Assembly (NCBI GenBank): GCA_965199245.1
Contig: CBDAQP010000001.1
Span: 248,001 to 312,000, forward strand
DNA length: 64,000 nt
Direction: 5' to 3'
From: Carbonatibacter sp965199245
Lineage (GTDB): Bacteria; Pseudomonadota; Alphaproteobacteria; Kiloniellales; Kiloniellaceae
Every line of letters begins with the position of its first letter. The first letter of the stretch is position 1. Under the pieces are notes generated by a model, which saw only the letters and a program-made list of their open reading frames with translations, had not been told where the DNA came from and searched no databases. The translations under genes were made by a program, and so were the position numbers. Of this stretch, positions 8,616 to 17,184 are shown piece by piece.

Positions 8616-9337
8616 CTGTCAAAGCCCGCTCTATCCTGCCTTTGCTGATTGAAAATCTGTCCTATGAGCGGCAGGGAAAAAAACTGATCGACTCTGTCAG
8701 CTGTCGGCTGGAGGCCGGAAAGCGGACGCTGATTCTTGGCCCGAACGGGAGCGGGAAGTCGCTTTTCCTCCGCCTTGCACACGGCCTGATCCCCCCGACC
8801 AGTGGACAGATTCGCTGGGCGATGCCCCCCGGTGGACAGGCGCACGCGATGGTGTTTCAACGCCCTGTCATGTTGCGTCGCTCCGTTGCCGCGAATCTGG
8901 ACTATGCCCTCAAACTTGCCGGACTCCCCCCCGCCACCCGACGCACCCGCCGCGACGACGTTTTGGAACTCACCAATCTCGGCCCCCTGCGCGACCAACA
9001 GGCCCGGGTGCTGTCAGGTGGGGAACAACAGCGCCTCGCTCTGGCCCGGGCGTGGAGTCTGCGGCCCCAGGTGCTCTTCCTTGATGAACCGACGGCCAGC
9101 CTCGACCCCTCTGCAACCGAACGCATCGAAGAGCTGATTGAAAAAATTCACGCCAGCGGGACAAAAATTATCCTCACCACCCACAACCTGCGCCAGGCCC
9201 GCCGCCTTGGTGATGAATTGCTCTTTTTTTCAGAGGGCCGCCTCTGCGAACACAGCTGTGCAGAGGCATTTTTCAAAACCCCCCGAAGCCCCGCCGCCGA
9301 ACGCTTTTTAGATAGCGAATATCGACTGTTGCCCTGA
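8612..9337 (+). CDS. tupC: ABC transporter ATP-binding protein, TupC-like
   Basis: ATPase partner of the preceding permease. Walker A is GPNGSGKS (about residues 43-50 from the chosen start), the signature is LSGGEQQRLALARA, Walker B is VLFLDEPTASLD, and the switch histidine is in TTHN. The GTG at 8612 overlaps the permease stop codon (GTGA), the usual coupling arrangement. An ATG at 8576 would add 12 residues within the permease gene. It lacks the C-terminal regulatory domain of molybdate ModC, fitting a TupC-type protein. Confidence 0.8.
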   Translation: MTVKARSILPLLIENLSYERQGKKLIDSVSCRLEAGKRTLILGPNGSGKSLFLRLAHGLIPPTSGQIRWAMPPGGQAHAMVFQRPVMLRRSVAANLDYALKLAGLPPATRRTRRDDVLELTNLGPLRDQQARVLSGGEQQRLALARAWSLRPQVLFLDEPTASLDPSATERIEELIEKIHASGTKIILTTHNLRQARRLGDELLFFSEGRLCEHSCAEAFFKTPRSPAAERFLDSEYRLLP

Positions 9338-9347
9338 ACCCGGGACA

Positions 9348-10511
9348 TCACATCCGGCGGGGGCGGACAAGTTTCGGGCCATAACAGAGAACAAATCCAG
9401 CGAACCCGACCATCCAGCACAGGCCGGACAGCATTAAAAAATCGGGATCAACGTCAGCCCACAACCGCAAAAGGGCCGAGGCAAAAACCGACAGATACAG
9501 CACGGCTGTTCCCGGCCCTGCCGCCAGGGGATGCCCCGTATGACCCAAGGTCGCCCGCGTCATGATGGCCAGGGTCATCACACCGATTCCCCCCGCCATC
9601 CACAAATGTTGTGCCGCAACAAGGGACACTGGCCCCGCCCATAAGAGATCCCCCGCCATCAGCACCGCCCCGAGCGGCAGGGCCAGATAGCCAAGGTGCA
9701 ACACCCACACCAACGGTTCAGACAGGGCTGACCCCCCCCGCCACCGCACCCACCGGATCAGATGCAGCCCCCCCGCCACCAATAGCCCCCACCCCGCCCA
9801 GGTTGTCAAAGCCGGCGCAAGAGACCACAGCCCCAGCACAGCCCCCAGGACGATCAGGGACAAGCTGTCAAACCCGCCAAAAGGCACGGGGAACGGCTCC
9901 CCCCCGTTTTTTTTCAACCAATTGCGCGTAAAAGATGGCACAATCCGCCCCCCGATGACCGCAATCAGCATCACAATCGCCGCCATCGCCAGGCGAAAGC
10001 CCTGTTCCCCCCACCCCAGATGGACAAGACCCTGCGCCCCCGTCAACAGCATCAGCAAAGCCAAAACAGGCAGGTTGCGCCAGTTGCGCCCTGAAAAAAT
10101 CTCCCGCCCCAGAAAAAAGATCAGGGCCACAGGCATCGACAGGGCCAACAGAGCAACGGGGAGGGGATCAAAAAACACCGACAGGGCAACCCCCCCACGC
10201 CCCGCAAGCCACAGGCCAAAGATCCCCGCCAGGGGCCAGCCTGCCAACGGCAAACGCCCCGTCCAGTTCGGAACCGCCGTCAGCAAAAACCCCGCAATCA
10301 CCGCCCCCGTATAGCCAAAAATAAATTCATGCGCATGCCAGGACAACAGATCAAAGCCGGTCGGCAAGACCATCCCTCCCGCCAGCATCGTGATCCACAG
10401 CCCCATCGCCACAACCGCCCAAACCGCCGCCCCCAGAAAAAAGGGCCGAAAGCCACAGGATAAAAAGGCCGCTGCCCCGATTTTTTCACATAGCGTTTTT
10501 TCCAGAGACAT
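9348..10511 (-). CDS. nnrS: NnrS family haem/copper membrane protein
   Basis: A polytopic inner-membrane protein of 387 residues with about 12 hydrophobic helices. It has family features such as LSWHAHEFIFGYTGAVIAGFLLTAVPNWTG (about residues 57-86; histidines H59 and H61 region), the RIVPSFTRNWL loop and the HTGHPL segment near the C-terminus. NnrS proteins contribute to nitric-oxide stress resistance, often near denitrification genes. Here the neighbours do not reveal a denitrification cluster. It is in the same direction as the downstream-starting NlpC/P60 gene, 12 bp apart, probably one operon. Confidence 0.9.
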   Translation of the reverse strand: MSLEKTLCEKIGAAAFLSCGFRPFFLGAAVWAVVAMGLWITMLAGGMVLPTGFDLLSWHAHEFIFGYTGAVIAGFLLTAVPNWTGRLPLAGWPLAGIFGLWLAGRGGVALSVFFDPLPVALLALSMPVALIFFLGREIFSGRNWRNLPVLALLMLLTGAQGLVHLGWGEQGFRLAMAAIVMLIAVIGGRIVPSFTRNWLKKNGGEPFPVPFGGFDSLSLIVLGAVLGLWSLAPALTTWAGWGLLVAGGLHLIRWVRWRGGSALSEPLVWVLHLGYLALPLGAVLMAGDLLWAGPVSLVAAQHLWMAGGIGVMTLAIMTRATLGHTGHPLAAGPGTAVLYLSVFASALLRLWADVDPDFLMLSGLCWMVGFAGFVLCYGPKLVRPRRM

Positions 10512-10522
10512 GCTTTTCTCCC

Positions 10523-11317
10523 TTACAGGCGACGCACAGCAATCACATCGCGCCCCGTAGATTGCGTTTGCTGTTCTGCTGCACGCACCCGCTGGTTAAT
10601 CCGGGCCAGTGGTTCAATCGCCACCTGCATCACATGGGCTGTGGCATGGAGAACCTCTGTCGGACCCAGTGCAAAACCAACATGACCGGGCCAAAAGATA
10701 AGATCCCCTTTTTCAATGGCCGCCGTCCCTTCAATGGTCGGGGCCACCACCCCAAGGGCCGTCTGTTGCTGATGACTATTACGCGGCGCACAAAGACCAC
10801 AGGCCTGCATGGCAATCTGCACAAGGGCGGAACAGTCCAAACCGATCGAGCTTTTCCCCCCCCACAGATAAGGCACCCCCAAAAACTCCGTTGCAACGCT
10901 CAGGGGGTCAGGACGTAACGCATCAAACGCGGCCAGATGCGACGTAAAGACCCACCCCCCACAGGCCAAACGGGAGAAATCCCGATGCTGTTCCACAACC
11001 TGCACCGCCGAACCCAAATGCAGACTATCCCGACAGGGGGATTTTATATCCGCACGCGCATAGACAAAGGTTCGCAAGACATCAACCCGATGGGTCGGGG
11101 ATATCCCCCCCGGCTCCAGGGACTCGACCGCAACAAAACCTTCGATTCCGTCGCGCAGATTACGCACACGACACCGCCCTCCGACAGAGTCCAGCACCAC
11201 AACCGACTCCCCATAGAGCAATTCTGTTTCCAGCTCTGCCCCCCGGTCTTGCGACAGGGTCAGAGGAACCCGCCCCCACCGCACAACAGCATCCGTTCCA
11301 ACAGCCTGCACGCCCAA
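10523..11317 (-). CDS. NlpC/P60 family cysteine peptidase with SH3-like domain
   Basis: A predicted cell-wall peptide hydrolase (C40) of 264 residues. Residues about 15-130 look like two bacterial SH3 modules. The catalytic domain begins near 140 with FLGVPYLWGGKSSIGLDCSALVQ. The nucleophile is Cys162, followed by His212 (GHVGFALG) and a further polar residue around 224-228 (LHATAH). No signal peptide is obvious, as for other alphaproteobacterial members. It is co-oriented with nnrS and likely co-transcribed. Confidence 0.88.
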   Translation of the reverse strand: MGVQAVGTDAVVRWGRVPLTLSQDRGAELETELLYGESVVVLDSVGGRCRVRNLRDGIEGFVAVESLEPGGISPTHRVDVLRTFVYARADIKSPCRDSLHLGSAVQVVEQHRDFSRLACGGWVFTSHLAAFDALRPDPLSVATEFLGVPYLWGGKSSIGLDCSALVQIAMQACGLCAPRNSHQQQTALGVVAPTIEGTAAIEKGDLIFWPGHVGFALGPTEVLHATAHVMQVAIEPLARINQRVRAAEQQTQSTGRDVIAVRRL

Positions 11318-11396
11318 ACTCCCTCTCTTATGATTATATATGCACTATTTCAGTTCATCATTGTCCGGATCGGGTGTGGATCGCAATATGTTCCGG

Positions 11397-11477
11397 TCAA
11401 ACGACATTAAGCTCCTTGGCCAGTTCGTCTTTCTGGTCATCGGTTAGGTGTGGCGCGAAAATCTGAATTTGTTTCAT
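11397..11477 (-). CDS. Possible 26-residue ORF beside the MITE
   Basis: A short frame encoding MKQIQIFAPHLTDDQKDELA and a brief acidic tail, 20 bp from the left end of MITE copy 1. The composition is protein-like, but there is no recognised family and no clear ribosome-binding site. It may be the 3' remnant of a larger gene cut by earlier rearrangement. Confidence 0.25.
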   Translation of the reverse strand: MKQIQIFAPHLTDDQKDELAKELNVV

Positions 11478-11500
11478 AGGGTCATATAGCCAAACCAGCT

Positions 11501-11703
11501 GGACACCCGTATTAACCCGCTAACCTGAGGTGAGATTGACTGGTGTGGACATGGCGTTTCGGCAATTTTTCACGCCGTTTCGCGGTCTGAAGCCTACCTG
11601 AACAGGCGGTTTGGGATGATTTTCACTGAATGACTCCTCCTGTAACCCTCATGGCCCTTAGAACACAGAATGCCTTTTCTTTCCAGGGTTAATACGGGTG
11701 TCC
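11501..11703. mobile_element. 203-bp MITE, copy 1
   Basis: A 203-bp non-coding element bounded by perfect 18-bp terminal inverted repeats GGACACCCGTATTAACCC and flanked on both sides by AGCT (11497-11500 and 11704-11707), which reads as a 4-bp target duplication. A second copy in inverted orientation at 26816-27018 has the same length and differs at only about three positions. It contains no transposase and must be mobilised in trans. It is inserted in a decayed IS1595-type transposase gene. Confidence 0.88.
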
Positions 11704-11707
11704 AGCT

Positions 11708-12064
11708 ATCAACGCTTTTGAGACTGGTGGCCCAAAGGTAAATCGCAATAACCTTTTGCATTGGAATTTTAGAAACCTCCGTCGCAGTGCCAGTTTTGAC
11801 GCTGAAACGATTTCGGCAATCAGGACACCAGAATCGATTGTTCTTGTTTTGGGCAGTGTGACAGCCTCCACAATGAGGGCAGGTGCGGCCCTCTTTGCCC
11901 CACCGTTGTTCTACAAGCCAATCACGGGCAATCCGGTCATCTGGGAACATCTGGAATAGTTCCAGTATGCTGATTCCCTTTCTGTGGCATGACTTGCGCC
12001 CCCTTGCCCTTACGAGGCTCATATAGCACCTTCGGACTGCGACATCAAATATATAAGCCCCCAT
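11708..12064 (-). pseudogene. Truncated IS1595-family transposase
   Basis: The N-terminal third of an IS1595/ISXO2-type transposase: the lead ILELFQMFPDDRIARDW, a zinc ribbon CPHCGGCHTAQ with CPDCRNRF, the motif FSVKTGTATEVSKIP, then YLWATSLKS, where similarity stops. MITE copy 1 sits at the break, and the open frame continues into MITE sequence, which is not transposase. The DDE catalytic half is missing. No terminal repeats of the parent element could be identified. Confidence 0.8.
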
Positions 12065-12158
12065 TCTTTCATACGGCCCGTCTTTTATCCAACCTGTTCA
12101 TTTTCCAATCTTTTTCCCATAGTTCCGAACGGAATCGTCACCCTCTAACGCCGGGCAT

Positions 12159-12180
12159 AAAAAAAGGGCCGTGCGGCCCC
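12159..12180 (-). terminator. Terminator of the fabH operon
   Basis: On the minus strand GGGCC-GCAC-GGCCC is followed by seven T. It lies 20 bp beyond a small hydrophobic ORF and about 240 bp beyond fabH, so it probably ends the DUF177-rpmF-plsX-fabH transcript. Confidence 0.8.
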
Positions 12181-12199
12181 CCTGGTCTGTGACAACAGA

Positions 12200-12301
12200 T
12201 CAGGTGACATAGATCGAGGCGGCAAGGGCCAGACCTGTTGCGACAACCCCGAGACCTGTCAAGACCAGAGCGATAACCAGAGTGCGGTTGTCGCTTTGCA
12301 A
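12200..12301 (-). CDS. Small hydrophobic protein, 33 residues
   Basis: A TTG-initiated frame encoding LQSDNRTLVIALVLTGLGVV followed by a short hydrophobic tail (ATGLALAASIYVT). It forms one transmembrane helix of about 22 residues after a polar N-terminus. It lies between fabH and a strong co-oriented terminator, which is why it may be real. No ribosome-binding site is convincing and no family is recognised. Confidence 0.35.
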   Translation of the reverse strand: MQSDNRTLVIALVLTGLGVVATGLALAASIYVT

Positions 12302-12420
12302 TCTGGCTCAGTCAGAATGACACGCACATTCAGCCTGTTGTCGAGAAGTCAGGCCGCGCTGTGCGGGTATTTTTCCTTTTTTCGCGTGGGAGGGGCGATT
12401 GTTGGAGGGGCGATTTCACG

Positions 12421-13452
12421 TCACCACCTCAGGAGCGCGGCCCCCCAGGTAAAGCCCGCCCCCATCGCCGCCATGGCGAGGGTATCGCCGCGCTGAATGC
12501 GTCCATCGGCCACAGCCTCACACAGGGCCAGGGGAATGGAGGCCGCAGAGGTGTTCGCGTGTTTGTCAACCGTGACCACAATGCGATCCTTTGACAGGGA
12601 CAACCGCCGCCCCATGGCATCGATGATGCGAATATTCGCCTGATGGGGGACAAGCCAGTCAATATCACTCTCCACACAGCATGCTTTTTCCATGACCTTG
12701 TCCATCGCAGCGGGCATATTGGTCACGGCATGGCGAAAAACATCGCGCCCCTCCATCCGGATGACCCCGACCTGCCCCGTCCGGGACGGGCCACCGTTGA
12801 CATAGAGCGCATCATGAAAATTGCCATCTGACTGAATATGGGTCGCCAGAATACCCGATGCTTTCCCTGCCCCGGGGGTGTGCGGCTCTGCACAGCGCGC
12901 AACCGCCTCCTGCCCGTCGAGGGCCTGGATGACCACAGCCCCGGCCCCGTCACCGAAAAGAACACAGGTCGAGCGATCCTGCCAGTCGAGAATACGCGAC
13001 AGCGTTTCGGCCCCGATCAACAGCGCAACGCGCGCCTGACCCGCGCGCACCATGGCATCAACCACAGACAGCCCATAGACAAAACCACTACACACCGCCT
13101 GGAGATCAAAGGCCGCACACTGGCGAATAGAGAGATTTTTTTGCACTGTCGTTGCCGTTGCCGGAAAGGTTTCATCCGGCGTTGTCGTGCAACACACAAT
13201 CAAATCAACGTCATTCGCCCCGATACCGGCGCGCGCCAGCGCAACCCGCGCGGCGGTCGTCGCCAGATCAGAGGTCAGTTCGCCCGCCTGCGCGACGTGA
13301 CGCTGGCGAATGCCCGTGCGTTGACGAATCCATTCATCGGATGTCTCGACACGCTGGGCGAGGTCGTCATTGGTGACAATTTTTTCGGGCAAATAGGAAC
13401 CACATGCCATAATACGCGCCGGGGGCGGAGAATCAGAGGCCATTAAAATCAT
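12421..13452 (-). CDS. fabH: Beta-ketoacyl-ACP synthase III
   Basis: Condenses acetyl-CoA with malonyl-ACP to start fatty acid synthesis. The Cys-His-Asn triad is visible: Cys121 in LQAVCSGF, His in VPHQANIRI and Asn in KHANTSAAS. At 343 residues it is slightly longer than usual (about 320-325) because of a short N-terminal extension; MASDSPPP is an alternative start three codons in. Its ATG overlaps the plsX stop codon (ATGA). It is the last large gene of the DUF177-rpmF-plsX-fabH operon. ihfA, a frequent next gene in alphaproteobacteria, is absent. Confidence 0.96.
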   Translation of the reverse strand: MILMASDSPPPARIMACGSYLPEKIVTNDDLAQRVETSDEWIRQRTGIRQRHVAQAGELTSDLATTAARVALARAGIGANDVDLIVCCTTTPDETFPATATTVQKNLSIRQCAAFDLQAVCSGFVYGLSVVDAMVRAGQARVALLIGAETLSRILDWQDRSTCVLFGDGAGAVVIQALDGQEAVARCAEPHTPGAGKASGILATHIQSDGNFHDALYVNGGPSRTGQVGVIRMEGRDVFRHAVTNMPAAMDKVMEKACCVESDIDWLVPHQANIRIIDAMGRRLSLSKDRIVVTVDKHANTSAASIPLALCEAVADGRIQRGDTLAMAAMGAGFTWGAALLRW

Positions 13453-14474
13453 GCCCCTCTGTCTGCTGTGAGTTTGTCAAAATCCTCGCGCATTCGGGCG
13501 ATAATGTCCTGATGGCGCATATCAACGGCCACACCGATGGCATTGGCAAAACCGACGGCATCGGTGCCGCCGTGGCTTTTGACGGCAATGCCATTCAGGC
13601 CCAGGAAAATTGCCCCGTTATAACGACGCGGGTCAACACGTTTACGGAGCTTGCGCAATGCAGAACGCGCAAAGAGATAGCCCAGCCTTGCGAACAGATC
13701 ACTGCGAAAGGTCTGCTTAACCAATTCCGCAATCAATTTCGCCGTGCCTTCGGCTGTTTTCAGGGCAACATTGCCTGTAAACCCATCGGTCACGACGACA
13801 TCGACCGTTCCCTTGCCAATGTCATCGCCTTCGACAAAACCGACAAAGGTTCCGGGGAGTGCGGCGTTTTTCAAGCGCACAGAGGCATCTTGCAGGTAGG
13901 GATGGCCCTTGACGTCTTCCGAGCCAATATTCAAAATCCCGCACGATGGTTCCTCGACACCGATCACACAGCGGACAAAGGCATTTCCCATCACGGCAAA
14001 ATCAACAATATTCCCCGCATCACAAGACAAATTTCCCCCCAGATCAAGCATCAGCGACTCGCCACGCAGGGTCGGGAAAAAGGTCGCAATCGCCGGACGA
14101 TCAACACCGGGCAGGGTCTTGAACACGAATTTTGACAAGACCATCAAGGCCCCGGTGTTCCCCGCAGACACAATTCCATCTGCACGCCCATCCCCCACGG
14201 CGTTAATGGCCAGACGCATCGACGAGGCCCGCCCGTTTCGCAAAGCCTGCGCGGGCTTGTCATCCGCACCGACCACATCATCACAGTGGACAAAGTCCGC
14301 AACCTCTTTCAGGCGTCCTGCCGCCGCCAACAGCGGCGCGACCTCGGCCTTGTGTCCAAAGATCATGAAGCGCAGATCCGGATAACGCTGGCAGGATATT
14401 TCAGCCCCCTCAATAACAACACGAGGGGCCGCATCGCCCCCCATGGCATCGAGTGCTATGGTTACAGCAGTCAA
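13449..14474 (-). CDS. plsX: Phosphate acyltransferase PlsX
   Basis: Converts acyl-ACP to acyl-phosphate for phospholipid synthesis, working with PlsY at the membrane. The conserved start block is TIALDAMGGD, with DLGGN and a C-terminal FLGLNGIAVKSHGGTD motif. A TTG start at 14474, preceded by GGGAAAAG, gives 341 residues, the family length. The open frame reaches an ATG at 14579, but those extra 35 residues consist of arginine-rich tandem repeats (PLRLRPLRR) and look non-native. Confidence 0.94.
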   Translation of the reverse strand: MTAVTIALDAMGGDAAPRVVIEGAEISCQRYPDLRFMIFGHKAEVAPLLAAAGRLKEVADFVHCDDVVGADDKPAQALRNGRASSMRLAINAVGDGRADGIVSAGNTGALMVLSKFVFKTLPGVDRPAIATFFPTLRGESLMLDLGGNLSCDAGNIVDFAVMGNAFVRCVIGVEEPSCGILNIGSEDVKGHPYLQDASVRLKNAALPGTFVGFVEGDDIGKGTVDVVVTDGFTGNVALKTAEGTAKLIAELVKQTFRSDLFARLGYLFARSALRKLRKRVDPRRYNGAIFLGLNGIAVKSHGGTDAVGFANAIGVAVDMRHQDIIARMREDFDKLTADRGA

Positions 14475-14615
14475 AACTTTTCCCAACCGGATTGTTGTTC
14501 CCAGGGTGCGACGCAAGGGGCGCAGACGCAAGGGGCGAAGATGGGGCGCATCGTCAAAAAAACCTGCTCTCTCCCGCACACTGCGGGTGTGCGGGGGGCC
14601 GGGTGCGCGGGGGAG

Positions 14616-14795
14616 TTAGGCCGGTGCCTCGACAACGTCGCGACCGTCGTATTGACCACAGGACGCACAGACGTGATGCGGACGCTTCAACTCACCACAA
14701 TTTGAACACTCATGGTGGGCCTGGGCAGAAACAGCGTCATGCGCACGGCGCATATTGCGGCGGGATCGGCTCACTTTACTTTTTGGAACAGCCAT
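14616..14795 (-). CDS. rpmF: 50S ribosomal protein L32
   Basis: A 59-residue L32 with the canonical start MAVPKSKVSRSRRNMRRAHD and a zinc ribbon CSNCG / CASCG. AAGGAGG lies 6-12 bp before the ATG. It is located between DUF177 and plsX, the conserved cluster. Confidence 0.96.
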   Translation of the reverse strand: MAVPKSKVSRSRRNMRRAHDAVSAQAHHECSNCGELKRPHHVCASCGQYDGRDVVEAPA

Positions 14796-14837
14796 TCTTT
14801 TCCTCCTTCTCTCCTTACGCCCACGCCAAAACCCGAG

Positions 14838-14900
14838 AGGACACACGGGCATAAGGACACACGGGCAAAGTACACATGGGCAAAGTAACACGGGCAAAAA
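14838..14900. repeat. ACACGGGCA tandem repeats upstream of rpmF
   Basis: Four imperfect copies of a 15-16-bp unit of the form GGACACACGGGCATAA lie between DUF177 and rpmF. They resemble the CCGTGTAAAA copies downstream of tRNA-Pro. There is no coding potential. Confidence 0.7.
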
Positions 14901-14962
14901 CCAGCCCACCCGATAAACAATTCAACCGATAAAGGCAAGCCCTTTCAACAGCCGGCGTCAAA

Positions 14963-15616
14963 TCAGCCCCCTTTTAAAACGCGCAACTGGTCAAAAGGGC
15001 GTTTTGTCGGGGCGTCCTGTTTTTTTTGGGCGGTGGTTGTCGCGCCCTGCGCGCCTACTGAAAGACTGCCCTGCGCGCAAACCGAATCTGATGGGGCAAC
15101 ATCATTTTCTGATGGGGCAACATCAATGCTCGCCCCCGGCCACTGCACCCCGTCACGCCGGGGATAAGGGTCGAGAAAAACGGCAAACTGCTGAACGATA
15201 GCCTCCCCGAGGTCAATACCCCCGGGGTCTGCGTCCTCGATATCAGGCAGATCGCCGCTGTCATCGCCGCAAAACGGCTCGGGTTCGCGCGCAGGGCAGT
15301 CTTTCAGTTTGCGCGCGGAGCGCGACACAAAACGGAAAACAAGCCGGAAATCGTCGTCCATCGTTTGCGTCAAGCTGTCCCCCGATACGATACAGGTCTG
15401 CACCACATCGGCCCGCAAACGCCCGTTCACGCGCAATATTTGCCCTTTCCCCTCAGGGCACAGTCGCAGATCTGCCGTTAAAGACTCTAGGCGTTCCACG
15501 CCAAACCGCCGGGTAAGGGCCGCACATTCATCACTCTTTGCCGCAAGACGCAGGCTCTGCGGTGCGCGCCGCAGAATATCCCCCCGGTAGAAGCGGGAAA
15601 ATTCATTCTCTGTCAT
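14963..15616 (-). CDS. DUF177 (YceD-like) protein
   Basis: DUF177/YceD proteins are encoded next to rpmF and are implicated in 23S rRNA or L32-linked ribosome assembly. The ATG at 15616 (MTENEFSRFYR) is preceded by GGAGG at 8 bp and overlaps the upstream chaperone gene by 14 bp. The core has CIVSGDSLTQTMDDDF, the conserved DUF177 centre. It is interrupted by repeat-derived segments: near residue 100 (SRSARKLKDCPARE) and at the C-terminus, where DVAPSEN/DVAPSDS and VCAQGSLS/VGAQGATT are tandem 7-8-residue units derived from the dispersed 24-bp repeat. Confidence 0.88.
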   Translation of the reverse strand: MTENEFSRFYRGDILRRAPQSLRLAAKSDECAALTRRFGVERLESLTADLRLCPEGKGQILRVNGRLRADVVQTCIVSGDSLTQTMDDDFRLVFRFVSRSARKLKDCPAREPEPFCGDDSGDLPDIEDADPGGIDLGEAIVQQFAVFLDPYPRRDGVQWPGASIDVAPSENDVAPSDSVCAQGSLSVGAQGATTTAQKKQDAPTKRPFDQLRVLKGG

Positions 15617-16220
15617 GCCCATCGCCTCCAAAGACCGGAAACACAATATTCGCAGACAACACAGCGGCCTGTCCCTGCCGTTCGAGATCAGAGACCACAT
15701 CAACAAAATAAACCGCAAAGGCCGCAGTCATCGACGGGTCACAATCCGCATCATCCAGGGTTCCAAACAGATTACGGCGCAAAACATGATCGAGTTTCTC
15801 CGTCATTTTCTCCGCTTCGGCCACTTGTCCCGTTTCAGCCCGTTGTCCCGTTTCGGATCGGGCCTGATTTAAGGCCCGTTCATACGCCACAACACGCCCG
15901 GAAAAGGATCCGGTCAACCGACGAATCTGCTGACGCACCCCACCATCGCCAACACTGGCTTCGCGCAAGCCCACATCCATCGCATAAAACATAAAATCAT
16001 AAAGTTCCTGTGCAAAACGCTTCACCTGTGGATCACGCGACTTCAAAACCCGCAGGACAGCCACCATGTGCAGGGCCAGTAGTTCAAAACGACCATCAAC
16101 CGTATCGGGAACCCCGCCTTTGTCATAAAAAACAGGCAGACGCGATTGTGTCACAACCCGGTGATACAGCTCCTGAACCTGTGTCGATCGCCGCATCGCC
16201 CGCTTTAACCGCGTCAACAT
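15603..16220 (-). CDS. Ubiquinol-cytochrome c chaperone family protein
   Basis: A 205-residue protein of the CBP3/UQCC1 family, which assists cytochrome bc1 assembly. Diagnostic stretches are LYHRVVTQSRLPVFYDKGGV, FELLALHMVAVL and FAQELYDFMFYAMDVGLREA, followed by a VGDGGV motif. A helical linker (QARSETGQRAETGQVAEAEK) contains a small repeat. First gene of the operon leading to fabH. In related genomes it is commonly divergent from bamE; here bamE lies about 5 kb away across a mobile island. Confidence 0.9.
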   Translation of the reverse strand: MLTRLKRAMRRSTQVQELYHRVVTQSRLPVFYDKGGVPDTVDGRFELLALHMVAVLRVLKSRDPQVKRFAQELYDFMFYAMDVGLREASVGDGGVRQQIRRLTGSFSGRVVAYERALNQARSETGQRAETGQVAEAEKMTEKLDHVLRRNLFGTLDDADCDPSMTAAFAVYFVDVVSDLERQGQAAVLSANIVFPVFGGDGHDRE

Positions 16221-16304
16221 GACTGCCCCCCTACGTCACCATGAGTCCGAAAACAAGCTGTGCCTCTTTTCCTTGGCAGATGCAAGTGATCCGTGCCATA
16301 CTAA

Positions 16305-17126
16305 GAAGCTGTCTAACAAATAAGTTTTATAATTCTGTTGATTGCGATTTGTATGAAGCGTAGCTGGATCATGGCTTCCTGCGTTTTGTCGAGATTTTCG
16401 TAATGTTTTGCCAGCCGCCTTGCAGGCTCCAGCCATGCGAAAGATCGCTCGACAATCCAGCGTTTTGGCAGCACCTTGAACGCTTTTTCCTCACCTCGCT
16501 TTACAATCTCGATTTTCAGTTTTTCCTGATTGGCCAATGCCTCCATGATCGGCCCGCGATAACCGCCATCAGCCCAGAACAATTTCAGCCTTCTGTGCTT
16601 TTTCTTTATATCTTTCAAGAGAATGCGGGCTCCATCGCGATCCTGTATTCCAGCATCATGCACCACCGGATGTAGCGGAAACCCGGGCAGATCCACCAAT
16701 AAATGCCGCTTGATTCCCTTCACTTTTTTACCGGCATCGAACCCCTTTTTTGTGTCCGGGCCTTGGCCGATTGTGCGTCGATAATGGCCGCGCCTGCCTG
16801 TTCGTTCCGGCCCTCAGGCAGCCGAAGCACGCCATGGAGGTCACGCAGGATAATCTGCCAGGTTCCATCCTTTTTCCAGCGACTGAAATGGCCGTATGGC
16901 GGGAAATCCCCGGGAAGAAGTCGCCACTGATATCCTGTTTCCAGAACGTAAAAACAGGCATTTAATATAGTCCCGGGTGAGTGTTTGAAGGGATGGCCAC
17001 CGCCGGTGCTCAAAATATCCGCGCAACAGAGACCATTGCGTATCGGTGAGATCAGTATCATAAGTCATGCCGAAAATCATTAAAGACAATTTATTGATAA
17101 ATAGTTAATAGTTGTTAGACAGCTTC
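16305..17126 (-). mobile_element. IS5 family element, copy 1
   Basis: 822 bp bounded by perfect 15-bp inverted repeats: GAAGCTGTCTAACAA at 16305 and TTGTTAGACAGCTTC ending at 17126. It carries one decayed transposase on the minus strand. Confidence 0.88.
16313..17068 (-). pseudogene. IS5 family transposase, frameshifted (copy 1)
   Basis: Reading in pieces: MTYDTDLTDTQWSLLRGYFE, then in another frame the region GGGHPFKHSPGTILNACFYV to QSAKARTQKRG, then KGIKRHLLVD to the C-terminus NRIIKLIC. The DDE-type C-terminal half (FWADGGYRGP, KRWIVERSFAWL) is intact in itself. Compared with copy 2 there is also a small deletion at PPYGHFS. IS427-group elements can use a programmed frameshift, but two separate breaks make a functional protein unlikely. 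Confidence 0.82.
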
Positions 17127-17184
17127 TGGAGTAAATCAATTTGACGACACTATCCAAGGTCGTTCTCTAATTTTTTCATTTGAA

